Assembly (NCBI GenBank): GCA_964499865.1
Contig: CAZCPY010000047.1
Span: forward strand, 1-21,580
Length of the DNA: 21,580 bases
Source: JANOGU01 sp964499865
Lineage (GTDB): Bacteria; Pseudomonadota; Alphaproteobacteria; Rhodobacterales; Rhodobacteraceae
Direction: 5' to 3'
The notes beneath the pieces are model-generated. The model ran no database searches and was not told the origin of the DNA. It saw only the letters and a program-made list of their open reading frames with translations. Of this stretch, positions 1 to 7,380 are shown one piece after another. Position 1 is the stretch's first letter, and every line of letters begins with the position of its first letter. Both the position numbers and the translations under genes were made by a program.

Positions 1-456
1 GCCGTTGATGATGTTCATCATCGGCACCGGCAGGATGCGCGCATTGGTGCCGCCGACATAGCGGAACAGCGGCTGCGAGGTCGCATCCGCCGCGGCCCTG
101 GCGACCGCGAGCGAGACGCCGAGGATCGCGTTGGCGCCGAGGCGGCCCTTGTTCGGCGTGCCGTCCAGTTCGATCATCGTGCGGTCGACGCCGATCTGGT
201 CGGTGGCGTCGAAGCCCACGATTTCCTGCGCGATCTCGCCGTTGACCGCGGCCACCGCCTCCAGCACGCCCTTGCCCTTGTAGCGCGCCTTGTCACCGTC
301 GCGCTTTTCCACCGCCTCATGCGCGCCGGTCGAGGCGCCCGAGGGGACCGCCGCGCGGCCGAGCGTGCCGTCTTCAAGGGTCACGTCCACCTCGACCGTG
401 GGGTTGCCGCGGCTGTCGAGGATCTCGCGGGCGTGGATGTCGATGATCGTGGTCAT
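1..456 (-). CDS. eno: Enolase, N-terminal 152 residues (3' end cut by window edge)
   Basis: Enolase (2-phosphoglycerate to phosphoenolpyruvate, cytosolic glycolysis/gluconeogenesis). The reading frame starts MTTIIDIHAREILDSRGNPT, which contains the family's N-terminal signature around residues 8-20. It continues through the flexible loop GASTGAHEAVEKRD near residues 39-52 and reaches PVPMMNIING at the window edge. The rest of the gene, including the catalytic barrel, lies outside. The ATG at 456 is favoured by a GGAGG core about 8 bases upstream (462-470 on the minus strand). The start overlaps the stop of the upstream EamA gene as ATGA, so the two genes are probably translated in a coupled way and share transcription with mur. 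No damage is visible in the part seen. Identity is secure. That eno lacks its own promoter is inference. Confidence 0.97.
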   Translation of the reverse strand, partial: MTTIIDIHAREILDSRGNPTVEVDVTLEDGTLGRAAVPSGASTGAHEAVEKRDGDKARYKGKGVLEAVAAVNGEIAQEIVGFDATDQIGVDRTMIELDGTPNKGRLGANAILGVSLAVARAAADATSQPLFRYVGGTNARILPVPMMNIING

Positions 457-1373
457 GGGCGCCCTCCGGGGCTGTTTGCGGTAACGCTTGCGCGGGCTTC
501 TAGCGCGCGCAGGCGTTCGCGGTAAAGCGCATAGAGACCGGCGCCGAGGATCATCGCCGCACCGATCAGGGTGGCCGCGTCCACCTTTTCGCCGAACAGG
601 AGGACGCCCAGGCCGATGCCGAACAGCAAGCGGGTGTAGCGGAACGGCGTGATCGCCGAGACATCGCCCGCCCGCGTGGCCTCGATGATCGCCCAGTAGG
701 CGATGATGCCCACGACGGCGCCTGCCGCCATCGCGGCCCAGGCCAGCGGCGCGGGTGCGACCGGCCCGCCCTCGATCCACAGAAGCGCCAGCGACAGGCC
801 GAGCACGCCGGTGTAGCCGGTGACGGCGACGGTCGAGGTCGGGATCGCGGGGTCGATCCGGCGCGCGGCCAGGTCGCGCACGCACAGTCCCGCGACGCCC
901 ATGACGGCCCAGAGCGCCCCGCTCTCGAACCCCTCCGGCCCCGGGCGGATGATCACCAGCACGCCCGCAAAGCCCGTGCCCACGGCCAGCCAGCGCCGCC
1001 AGCCCACGGCCTCGCGCAGGATCAGCGCGGCGGCGGCCACGATCAGCAGGGGCGAGGCCTGGATGATGACGGTGACGGTGGACAGTTCGGCGTTGGCCAG
1101 CGCCAGAAGGATGCCGCAGGTGGCGACGATCTCGGCCCCGGTGCGCCACAGGACCGGCGCGCGCGGCACGCCCGGCGGCCAGAACGTGCGGCCCACGGCC
1201 TGCCACAGGAAGAACGGCAGGCTGAGCAGGATGATCGTCAGCATCACCTGCCCCGCGGGCAGCGACCCCGCGGCGGCCTTGATCATCGCATCCTCGAAGG
1301 CGAACCCCGCCATCGCCAGCGACATCAGCGCCATGCCGCGCAGGTTGGCCTTGGAGGCGGCGGCCGGGGTCAC
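453..1373 (-). CDS. DMT-superfamily transporter with EamA domains
   Basis: A 306-residue, strongly hydrophobic protein with two EamA repeats, the layout of the 10-TM drug/metabolite transporter family. The N-terminal repeat begins near residue 14 (GMALMSLAMAGFAFEDAMIK). The second repeat ends with the family-typical LGEKVDAATLIGAAMILGAGLYALYR stretch, here with FGEK. Substrate cannot be read from sequence; relatives export amino acids, metabolites or drugs across the inner membrane. The start taken is GTG at 1373, with no clear Shine-Dalgarno sequence. ATG at residue 14 is an alternative. The gene begins 24 bases after the mur stop and its TGA overlaps the eno start (ATGA), so it sits inside a mur-eamA-eno operon. 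Family assignment is firm; function is not. Confidence 0.9.
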   Translation of the reverse strand: MTPAAASKANLRGMALMSLAMAGFAFEDAMIKAAAGSLPAGQVMLTIILLSLPFFLWQAVGRTFWPPGVPRAPVLWRTGAEIVATCGILLALANAELSTVTVIIQASPLLIVAAAALILREAVGWRRWLAVGTGFAGVLVIIRPGPEGFESGALWAVMGVAGLCVRDLAARRIDPAIPTSTVAVTGYTGVLGLSLALLWIEGGPVAPAPLAWAAMAAGAVVGIIAYWAIIEATRAGDVSAITPFRYTRLLFGIGLGVLLFGEKVDAATLIGAAMILGAGLYALYRERLRALEARASVTANSPGGRP

Positions 1374-1397
1374 GATGTCAGGGTCAAGGCGCGGGTG

Positions 1398-1805
1398 TCA
1401 CTTCTTCAGCGGGATGCCCAGGAGTTCCAGCCGGTGGCCGACGAGCTGGAAGCCCAGCCGCGCGGCGATGCGCTCTTTCAGCTCCTCGATCTCGGGCTCG
1501 ACGAATTCGATCACCTCGCCGGTCTGCACGTCGATCAGGTGGTCGTGGTGGTCGCGGTCGGCGTCTTCATATCGGGCGCGGCCGTCGCCGAAGTCGCGGC
1601 GTTCCAGGATACCCTCTTCCTCGAACAGCTTGACGGTCCGGTAGACGGTGGCGATCGAGATCCTGGGGTCGATGGTCAGCGCGCGGGCGTGCAGTTCCTC
1701 GACATCGGGGTGATCCTCGGACCGGTCGATGACCTGGGCCACGACGCGGCGCTGGCCGGTCATGCGCATCCCCTTGGCTTCGCAGCGCGCGATGATCCCT
1801 GGCAT
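1398..1805 (-). CDS. mur: Fur-family metal regulator, Mur-like (Mn/Fe)
   Basis: A 135-residue Fur-family repressor. Residues about 1-80 form the winged helix (GMRMTGQRRVVAQVI, then SIATVYRTVKLFEEEGI). The metal-binding and dimerisation domain carries H32, the HHDH cluster at 86-89 and H124 near the C-terminus. The C-terminal CxxC zinc motifs of enterobacterial Fur are absent and the protein ends LLGIPLKK. Both points fit the alphaproteobacterial Mur/Fur branch, which mainly senses manganese. That assignment rests on remembered family features, and an iron-responsive role is possible. The open frame extends upstream to 2000, but ATG at 1805 has a GGAGG 5 bases upstream and matches family length, so I chose it. 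The gene heads an operon with eamA and eno and is divergent from a second eamA gene. Confidence 0.92.
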   Translation of the reverse strand: MPGIIARCEAKGMRMTGQRRVVAQVIDRSEDHPDVEELHARALTIDPRISIATVYRTVKLFEEEGILERRDFGDGRARYEDADRDHHDHLIDVQTGEVIEFVEPEIEELKERIAARLGFQLVGHRLELLGIPLKK

Positions 1806-1810
1806 GGGGT

Positions 1811-1853
1811 CCTCCGTTTCACGCCAGATATGTGTTGCGGGTCCGGGGGACAA
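1811..1853 (-). promoter_or_regulatory. Candidate mur promoter and ribosome binding site
   Basis: On the minus strand TTGTCC (1848-1853) is followed after 17 bases by TATCTG (1825-1830), a passable -35/-10 pair. GGAGG (1811-1815) then stands just before the mur ATG. The rest of the intergenic space (1854-2032) is very GC-rich. I see no clear manganese- or iron-box palindrome and no strong promoter for the divergent transporter gene. Confidence 0.35.
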
Positions 1854-2035
1854 GCGGTCAGGGCACGGCGGATCAGGCGGGGGGACCGGCGCGGCCGCAG
1901 GCTGCGCCGTCATGCCGGCCTGCGCCAACCGCATCGCCGCCCGCGGCCCCGGCCGGCCGCCGACAGGCGCCGCTTGACTTGGCCGTGCGCGGGACGCCAC
2001 TGAAGGCGGGGCAGACGGGGCAGGCGGGGCGGGTG

Positions 2036-3015
2036 ATGGCGCGCAAGGACAGGCTGGATGCCCTGGGCTGGACCGGGCTTCTGGGCACCGCCACCCTGTT
2101 CGCGTTCAACCAGATCACCGTCGCATGGGTGAACGAAGGCCTGCAACCGGTTGTCTTCGCAGGGGCAAGATCGCTGATGGCGATCCCCTTCGTGGTCCNN
2201 NNNNNNNNGTCCTGGGGCTGGCCCTGTCGCGCCGCCTGCCGCGCTGGACGCCGGGCGTCTGGCCTGCGGGGCTGGCGATCGGCGTCGCGTTTTCGGCCGA
2301 GTTCCTGTTCCTGTTCCTGGCGCTGGACCTGACCACCGTCAGCCGGGCCGCGATCCTGTTCTATTCCATGCCGCTGTGGCTGGCGCTGATGGCGCATCGG
2401 GGCCTGGGCGAGCGGCTGACGAAGGCAAAGCTGGCGGGGCTGGCGCTGGCCTTCGCGGGCACTGCGGTGGCGCTGGCCGACCGGCCCGCGGGGGGCGGGC
2501 AGGCGTCGCTCGCGGGCGATCTCTGCGCGCTGGCCGGCGCGGTCGGCTGGGCCGCGACCGCCTATTGCGCGCGCCGCCCGGCGCTGGCGCGGGTGGGGCC
2601 GGAGGTGCAGCTTCTGTGGATGCTGGCGGTCTCGGGCCCGGTGCTGGTTGCCCTGTCACCCGCCTTCGGCCCCTGGCTGCGCGATTTCCAGCCGGCCCAT
2701 GCGGGCTGGATGCTGTTCCAGGCGGCTGTCGTCGTGGCGGGGGGATTCGCCGCCTGGCTGTGGCTTCTGTCGTCCTATCCGGCGGCGACGGTGGCGTCCT
2801 TCTCGTTCCTGACGCCGCTTCTGTCGCTGGTCTTCGGCTGGGCGATTCTGGGCGAGGAGGTGGGGCCGGGGCTGGTCGTCGCGCTGGTGCTGGTGGCGGC
2901 GGGGATCGTGCTGGTCAACCGCAAGTCCCCTGCGCCCGCCCGCGCCGGTGCCGAGCCTGACCCGGCAAGCCTGCGCGGCGCCGACGAAAAGCCGCGTTCT
3001 TCACAGGCCGGGTGA
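2036..3015 (+). CDS. DMT-superfamily transporter with EamA domains, interrupted by assembly gap
   Basis: A second EamA/DMT transporter, unrelated in detail to the one at 453-1373. The first part reads MARKDRLDALGWTGLLGTAT to AIPFVV (2036-2198). After 10 N the protein continues in another frame as VLGLALSRRLPRWTP and runs through about nine hydrophobic helices to the family motif FGWAILGEEVGPGLVV, then a short charged tail. The frame change shows the true gap length is 2 modulo 3 (for example 8 or 11 bases), so the 10 N are a placeholder. With about 322 residues already visible, little seems to be missing. GTG at 2033 directly before the ATG is an alternative start. There is no strong Shine-Dalgarno. 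Substrate is unknown. The gene is divergent from mur, which makes metal control possible but unshown. Confidence 0.87.
2199..2208. other. Assembly gap (10 N)
   Basis: Ten undetermined bases inside an EamA transporter gene. Protein similarity continues on both sides with a frame change, so the gap is small and its stated length is wrong. Confidence 0.99.
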
Positions 3016-3028
3016 AGTTCGTCGACCG

Positions 3029-3043
3029 GCCCGCGCACCGGGC
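3029..3043. terminator. GC-rich hairpin after the second EamA gene
   Basis: GCCCG (3029-3033) can pair with CGGGC (3039-3043) around a 5-base loop, starting 14 bases after the transporter stop. An alternative pairing is CCGGCC (3026-3031) with GGCCGG (3046-3051). No T-run follows, so termination function is weakly supported. Confidence 0.35.
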
Positions 3044-3061
3044 ACGGCCGGGGGAGCGGAC

Positions 3062-3126
3062 TGTAGCCGCGCTACATCTTGTCCACCGGTGGCCAGTTTT
3101 CTGTGGGCAAGCACAAAATGTAGTTG
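3062..3126. promoter_or_regulatory. Inverted-repeat cluster upstream of nrdJ, candidate NrdR-type operators
   Basis: TGTAGC and GCTACA form a perfect 6-3-6 inverted repeat at 3062-3076. CTACATCTTGTCC (3072-3084) is repeated in inverse orientation as GCACAAAATGTAG (3111-3123), with 11 of 13 positions matching. The second copy with flanks (3111-3126) agrees at about 11 of 16 positions with the NrdR box as I remember it (ACACWATATATWGTGT). CTTGTCCAC (3078-3086) also pairs with GTGGGCAAG (3103-3111). Location before a ribonucleotide reductase gene fits NrdR repression, but spacing between the two half-elements is not the usual one. Binding is inferred. Confidence 0.4.
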
Positions 3127-3346
3127 ATCGACGGTAAAGATGGTGCCACCTTGTCCGGGTGCCTGACGACCACCCGCGAGAAGGGCGGCCACGGCACGGC
3201 AAGGGGCGCGAGCAGCCAGACGCACATCGGTCCTTCGGGCGGAACCCGCACCCTGCGGGGCGGCTGGCTGTTGTCCCCGGGATGGGGGCCGGAAACGGCA
3301 GATTGCAACCGACGGGCGGAACGCCCGCGCGTAGGGGGTCAGACGG
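3127..3346 (+). promoter_or_regulatory. Structured leader of nrdJ, candidate cis-regulatory RNA
   Basis: About 220 bases without a convincing gene hold several perfect hairpins. These are CGGGTG/CACCCG (3156-3176), CCCGCA/TGCGGG (3245-3259), GCCG-GAAA-CGGC with a GNRA loop (3288-3299) and CGGGCG-GAA-CGCCCG (3313-3327). AGCAGCCAG (3211-3219) can pair with CTGGCTGTT (3264-3272), including one G-U pair, and would enclose the second hairpin in a branched fold. A Shine-Dalgarno AGGGGG (3333-3338) precedes the ATG. I looked for the canonical cobalamin riboswitch B12 box and did not find it. A conserved 'nrdJ RNA motif' has been described before such genes, but I cannot confirm a match without its model. 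Confidence 0.4.
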
Positions 3347-6300
3347 ATGAAGATCGAGCGGGCATTCACCACCGAAGCCGCGGGCGCCTATGGCGCGATG
3401 GCGTTCCAGCTGGTCACCAGCGAGATTCGCAACCCCGACGGCAAGGTCGTCTTCCGCAACGCCGCGGTGGAAGTGCCCGAGGGCTGGAGCCAGGTCGCCT
3501 CCGACGTGCTGGCGCAGAAATACTTCCGCCGCGCCGGGGTCCCGGCCCGTCTTCGCCGTGTAAAGGAGAAGGGCGTGCCCGAATTCCTGTGGCGGTCCGA
3601 ACCCGACCACGAGGCGCTGGCGACCCTGCCCGAGGGCGACCGCTTCGGCGGCGAAACCTCGGCCCGGCAGGTCTTCGACAGGCTGGCGGGCGCCTGGGCC
3701 TACTGGGGCTGGAAGGGCGGCTACTTCACCACCGAGGCCGATGCCCGCGCCTACCATGACGAGATGCGCTACATGCTCGCCCGCCAGATGGCCGCGCCGA
3801 ATTCGCCCCAGTGGTTCAACACCGGGCTGCACTGGGCCTATGGCATCGACGGGCCGGGGCAGGGCCACTACTATGTCGACCACAAGACCGGCAAGCTGAC
3901 GCTGTCGTCTTCCGCCTACGAACACCCCCAGCCGCATGCCTGCTTCATCCAGTCGGTCAAGGACGACCTCGTCGGCGACGGCGGGATCATGGACCTCTGG
4001 GTGCGCGAGGCGCGGCTGTTCAAATACGGCTCGGGCACCGGCACCAACTTCTCCTCGCTGCGGGGCGAGGGCGAAAAGCTGTCGGGCGGCGGCAAGTCGT
4101 CGGGGCTGATGGGGTTCCTCAAGATCGGCGACCGCGCGGCGGGCGCGATCAAGTCGGGCGGCACCACGCGGCGCGCGGCCAAGATGGTGATCTGCGACAT
4201 GGATCACCCCGACATCGAGGCCTTCATCAACTGGAAGGTGATCGAGGAGCAGAAGGTCGCCTCGCTGGTCGCCGGGTCCAAGGCGCACGAGGCGCGGCTG
4301 AACGAGATCTTCGCGGCCCTGGGCGCGTGGGACGGGCTGGAGGCGGATGCCTACGACCCGGCGAAGAACGCAGCCCTGAAGGCCGCGCTCAAGGCCGCGA
4401 AAAAGGCGATGATCCCCGACACCTATGTCAAGCGCGTGCTGGACTATGCGCGCCAGGGCTTCGGGTCGATCGAGTTCCCGACCTACGACACCGACTGGGA
4501 TTCCGAGGCCTACATGACGGTCTCGGGCCAGAATTCGAACAACTCGGTCCGCGTGACCGATGCCTTCCTGCGCGCGGTCAGGGAAGACCTGCCCTGGGAA
4601 CTGGTGCGCCGCACCGACGGAAAGGTCGCCAAGACCGTGCAGGCGCGCGAGCTGTGGGACCAGGTCGGCCACGCCGCCTGGGCCTGCGCCGACCCCGGCA
4701 TCCAGTTCCACGACACGGTGAACGCCTGGCACACCTGCCCCGAGGACGGGCCGATCCGGGGGTCGAACCCCTGCTCGGAATACATGTTCCTCGACGACAC
4801 CGCCTGCAACCTGGCGTCGATGAACCTGCTGACCTTCTACAGGGACGACCGGTTCGATGCGGCGGCCTATGTCCACGCCACCCGGCTGTGGACCGTCACG
4901 CTGGAAATCAGCGTGACGATGGCACAGTTCCCGTCGAAGGAAATCGCCCAGCTTTCCTATGACTTCCGCACGCTCGGCTTGGGCTATGCCAACATCGGCG
5001 GCCTCTTGATGAACCTGGGGCTGGGATATGACTCGGCCGAGGGCCGGGCGCTCTGCGGCGCGCTGACGGCGGTGATGACGGGCGTGTCCTATGCCACCTC
5101 GGCCGAGATGGCGTCCGAGCTGGGCGCCTTCCCGGGGCATGCGCGCAACGCCGCCCACATGCTGCGGGTGATCCGCAACCACCGCCGCGCCGCCTGGGGC
5201 GAGGCGGCGGGCTACGAGGCGGTCAACGTCACCCCCGTGCCGCTGGATCACGCGAACTGTCCCGACCAAGGGCTTGTGGCGCTTGCGAAAACCGCCTGGG
5301 ACGAGGCGCTGGCGCTGGGGGAAAGGCACGGCTTCCGCAACGCGCAGGTGACGGTGATCGCGCCCACCGGCACCATCGGGCTGGTGATGGACTGCGACAC
5401 CACCGGGATCGAGCCCGACTTTGCGCTGGTGAAGTTCAAGAAGCTGGCCGGCGGCGGCTACTTCAAGATCATCAACCAGTCGGTCCCCGCCGCGCTGGAA
5501 AAGCTGGGCTACCGCCCGTCCGAGATCGCCGAGATCGTGGCCTATGCGGTCGGCCACGGGTCTATGGGCCAGGCGCCCGGCGTCAACCACACGGCGCTGA
5601 TCGGCCACGGTTTCGGCCCCGCGGAAATCGCCAAGGTGGAGGCGGCGCTGCCCACCGCCTTCGACATCCGCTTCGTCTTCAACCAGTACACCCTGGGCGC
5701 CGAGTTCTGCCACAGGACGCTGGGCATCCCGGCCGAAAAGCTTGCCGACCCGACGTTCAACCTGCTGCAGCACCTGGGCTTCTCCAAGGCCCAGATCGAC
5801 GCCGCCAACGACCATGTCTGCGGCACGATGACGGTGGAAGGCGCCCCGCACCTGAAGGCCGAACACCTGCCCGTGTTCGACTGCGCCAACGTCTGCGGCA
5901 GGCGGGGTGTGCGTTTCCTGTCGGTCGAGTCCCACATCCGCATGATGGCCGCGGCGCAGCCGTTCATCTCGGGGGCGATTTCCAAGACCATCAACATGCC
6001 GAACAACGCCTCGATCGAGGACGTGAAGGCGGCTTACGAGCTGTCCTGGTCGCTCGGCACCAAGGCCAACGCGCTCTACCGCGACGGGTCCAAGCTGTCG
6101 CAGCCGCTGGCGTCCGCGCTGGTCGAGGACGACGAGGAGGCGGCGGAAGTGCTCGCCTCCGGGTCGCCCACCGAAAGGGCGCAGGTGCTGGTCGAGAAGG
6201 TGATCGAGAAGGTCATCGTCAAGGAGATCGTCCGCAACCACCGCGAAAAGCTGCCCGAACGCCGCCGCGGCTATACGCAGAAGGCGATCGTCGGCGGCCA

Positions 6301-7009
6301 CAAGGTCTATCTGCGCACCGGGGAATACCGGGACGGCAGCTTGGGCGAGATCTTCATCGACATGCACAAGGAAGGCGCGGGCTTCCGGGCGATGATGAAC
6401 AACTTCGCAATCGCTGTCAGCGTCGGCCTGCAATACGGTGTTCCGCTTGAGGAATTCGTCGAAGCCTTCACCTTCACCCGCTTTGAACCCGCAGGCATGG
6501 TGCAGGGCAACGAGACGATCAAGAACGCGACCTCGATCCTCGACTACATCTTCCGGGAACTGGCGGTCAGCTACCTCGACCGCACCGACCTCGCCCATGT
6601 GACGCCCGACGGCATCACCTTCGACGAGCTTGGCCGCGGCGAGGAAGAGGGCAAGCGCAACTTCCGCGAGGTGCCGAATTCCGCCGGGTCCTCGGCCTTC
6701 GAGGTGATCAGGCGCGTGGCCTCCACCGGATTCACCCGCGGCCGCCTGCCGCAGGAGCTGATGGTGTTCCAGGGCGGCATCGCCAGCCCGCCGATGTCCT
6801 TCCGCGACGAAGGCGTCCCCTTCACCGCCGCCCCCATGGCCTCCACCGCGCTCGCCACCGGCACGGTGACCGCCGTCGACGCCCGCGCCAAGGCGAAACT
6901 GCAGGGCTACACGGGAGATGCGTGCGGGGAGTGCGGCAACTACACGCTGGTGCGGAATGGGACCTGCTTGAAGTGCAATTCCTGCGGGTCGACGACCGGC
7001 TGTTCTTGA
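3347..7009 (+). CDS. nrdJ: Vitamin B12-dependent (class II) ribonucleoside-diphosphate reductase
   Basis: A 1220-residue adenosylcobalamin-dependent ribonucleotide reductase that makes deoxyribonucleotides with or without oxygen in the cytosol. The catalytic core shows the redox cysteine in PHACFIQ (C199), the substrate motif NPCSE with radical-site C476 flanked by N474 and E478, and a second cysteine in CNLASMN (C487). The family-typical PTGTIGLVMDCDTTGIEPD loop follows near residues 670-690. The C-terminus carries a cysteine cluster (CGECGNYTLVRNGTCLKCNSC), which probably binds zinc and re-reduces the active site. Length fits the long proteobacterial NrdJ type. ATG at 3347 follows AGGGGG by 8 bases. 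The gene stands alone with a long leader and a terminator, so regulation is likely through that leader and NrdR. Confidence 0.98.
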   Translation: MKIERAFTTEAAGAYGAMAFQLVTSEIRNPDGKVVFRNAAVEVPEGWSQVASDVLAQKYFRRAGVPARLRRVKEKGVPEFLWRSEPDHEALATLPEGDRFGGETSARQVFDRLAGAWAYWGWKGGYFTTEADARAYHDEMRYMLARQMAAPNSPQWFNTGLHWAYGIDGPGQGHYYVDHKTGKLTLSSSAYEHPQPHACFIQSVKDDLVGDGGIMDLWVREARLFKYGSGTGTNFSSLRGEGEKLSGGGKSSGLMGFLKIGDRAAGAIKSGGTTRRAAKMVICDMDHPDIEAFINWKVIEEQKVASLVAGSKAHEARLNEIFAALGAWDGLEADAYDPAKNAALKAALKAAKKAMIPDTYVKRVLDYARQGFGSIEFPTYDTDWDSEAYMTVSGQNSNNSVRVTDAFLRAVREDLPWELVRRTDGKVAKTVQARELWDQVGHAAWACADPGIQFHDTVNAWHTCPEDGPIRGSNPCSEYMFLDDTACNLASMNLLTFYRDDRFDAAAYVHATRLWTVTLEISVTMAQFPSKEIAQLSYDFRTLGLGYANIGGLLMNLGLGYDSAEGRALCGALTAVMTGVSYATSAEMASELGAFPGHARNAAHMLRVIRNHRRAAWGEAAGYEAVNVTPVPLDHANCPDQGLVALAKTAWDEALALGERHGFRNAQVTVIAPTGTIGLVMDCDTTGIEPDFALVKFKKLAGGGYFKIINQSVPAALEKLGYRPSEIAEIVAYAVGHGSMGQAPGVNHTALIGHGFGPAEIAKVEAALPTAFDIRFVFNQYTLGAEFCHRTLGIPAEKLADPTFNLLQHLGFSKAQIDAANDHVCGTMTVEGAPHLKAEHLPVFDCANVCGRRGVRFLSVESHIRMMAAAQPFISGAISKTINMPNNASIEDVKAAYELSWSLGTKANALYRDGSKLSQPLASALVEDDEEAAEVLASGSPTERAQVLVEKVIEKVIVKEIVRNHREKLPERRRGYTQKAIVGGHKVYLRTGEYRDGSLGEIFIDMHKEGAGFRAMMNNFAIAVSVGLQYGVPLEEFVEAFTFTRFEPAGMVQGNETIKNATSILDYIFRELAVSYLDRTDLAHVTPDGITFDELGRGEEEGKRNFREVPNSAGSSAFEVIRRVASTGFTRGRLPQELMVFQGGIASPPMSFRDEGVPFTAAPMASTALATGTVTAVDARAKAKLQGYTGDACGECGNYTLVRNGTCLKCNSCGSTTGCS

Positions 7010-7055
7010 CACCTTGGGGTGGGCATCTTGCCCAACTTGCATGCCGGGTCTGGCC

Positions 7056-7082
7056 AAGGGCGCGTGCACTCCACGCGCCCTT
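7056..7082 (+). terminator. Hairpin terminator of nrdJ
   Basis: AAGGGCGCGT (7056-7065) pairs perfectly with ACGCGCCCTT (7073-7082) around a 7-base loop, 46 bases after the nrdJ stop. It is followed by the short pyrimidine stretch CTCC. The stem is strong; the U-tract is weak, as is common in GC-rich genomes. Confidence 0.7.
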
Positions 7083-7087
7083 CTCCA

Positions 7088-7130
7088 TTGCGCGACCCCC
7101 TGGAACCGACTAGTCGGGTCCCCTGCGAGG
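7088..7130 (+). promoter_or_regulatory. Palindromic operator and candidate promoter of the antitoxin gene
   Basis: CCGACTAGTCGG is a perfect 12-base palindrome at 7106-7117. With one mismatch pair the symmetry extends over 7102-7121. TTGCGC (7088-7093) and TAGTCG (7111-7116), 17 bases apart, could be the -35 and -10, which would place the palindrome over the -10. GAGG (7127-7130) is the ribosome binding site. Phd/YefM antitoxins usually repress their own promoter through such palindromes, so autoregulation is a reasonable inference. Confidence 0.5.
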
Positions 7131-7134
7131 CCCC

Positions 7135-7380
7135 ATGCGGACCATCGGCGCCTTCGAGGCCAAGGCCCACCTCTCCGAGCTTCTGGCGGCGGTGGAGAAG
7201 GGCGAGGCCCTCACCATCACCCGACGCGGCAAGCCCGTGGCGGAGCTGCGGCCCGTCGGGCTGGACCTGGACCGCCGCCGCGCGGCGCTGGAGAGCATCG
7301 CGCGGCGCAAGGCGGCTGATCCCGGGCCGCCCGTGACGGTGGACGAGATCATCGCCCGGCGGGAAGAAGGGCGGCGTTGA
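7135..7380 (+). CDS. Type II antitoxin, Phd/YefM family
   Basis: An 81-residue protein starting MRTIGAFEAKAHLSELLAAV and continuing with GEALTITRRGKPVAELRPV. This is the typical Phd/YefM fold: an N-terminal DNA-binding domain in which residues about 1-50 form the dimer. The charged C-terminal tail (about 55-81, PPVTVDEIIARREEGRR) would wrap a PIN-domain toxin. Length is normal. The start at 7135 is set by GAGG just upstream and by the conserved N-terminus. Its TGA overlaps the TTG that would start the toxin gene (TTGA), the usual coupled arrangement of antitoxin and toxin. The partner is broken, so this looks like an orphan antitoxin. It may still repress its own promoter or neutralise a related toxin elsewhere. 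Confidence 0.87.
   Translation: MRTIGAFEAKAHLSELLAAVEKGEALTITRRGKPVAELRPVGLDLDRRRAALESIARRKAADPGPPVTVDEIIARREEGRR

Noticed and set aside
1806..2000. N-terminal extension of Mur up to 2000
   Set aside because: The added residues are Pro/Ala/Arg-rich with no family similarity, and ATG 1805 has a strong ribosome binding site.
3078..3111. DnaA-box-like pair (TTGTCCACC and TTGCCCACA in inverse orientation)
   Set aside because: Each matches the DnaA consensus at only about 7 of 9 positions, there are just two, and there is no AT-rich region. They are explained as part of the inverted-repeat cluster.
3127..3346. Canonical cobalamin riboswitch before nrdJ
   Set aside because: No B12 box or adjacent conserved core could be recognised. 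The leader is therefore called only a candidate structured RNA.
3124..3759. Plus-strand open frame starting in the nrdJ leader
   Set aside because: It starts at TTG, overlaps the certain nrdJ gene in another frame, and has no recognisable protein features.
2915..7069. Minus-strand open frame of about 1384 codons opposite nrdJ
   Set aside because: It mirrors nrdJ, is rich in His, Arg and Gly as expected from antisense of GC-rich code, and shows no domain. It is a third-position GC artefact.
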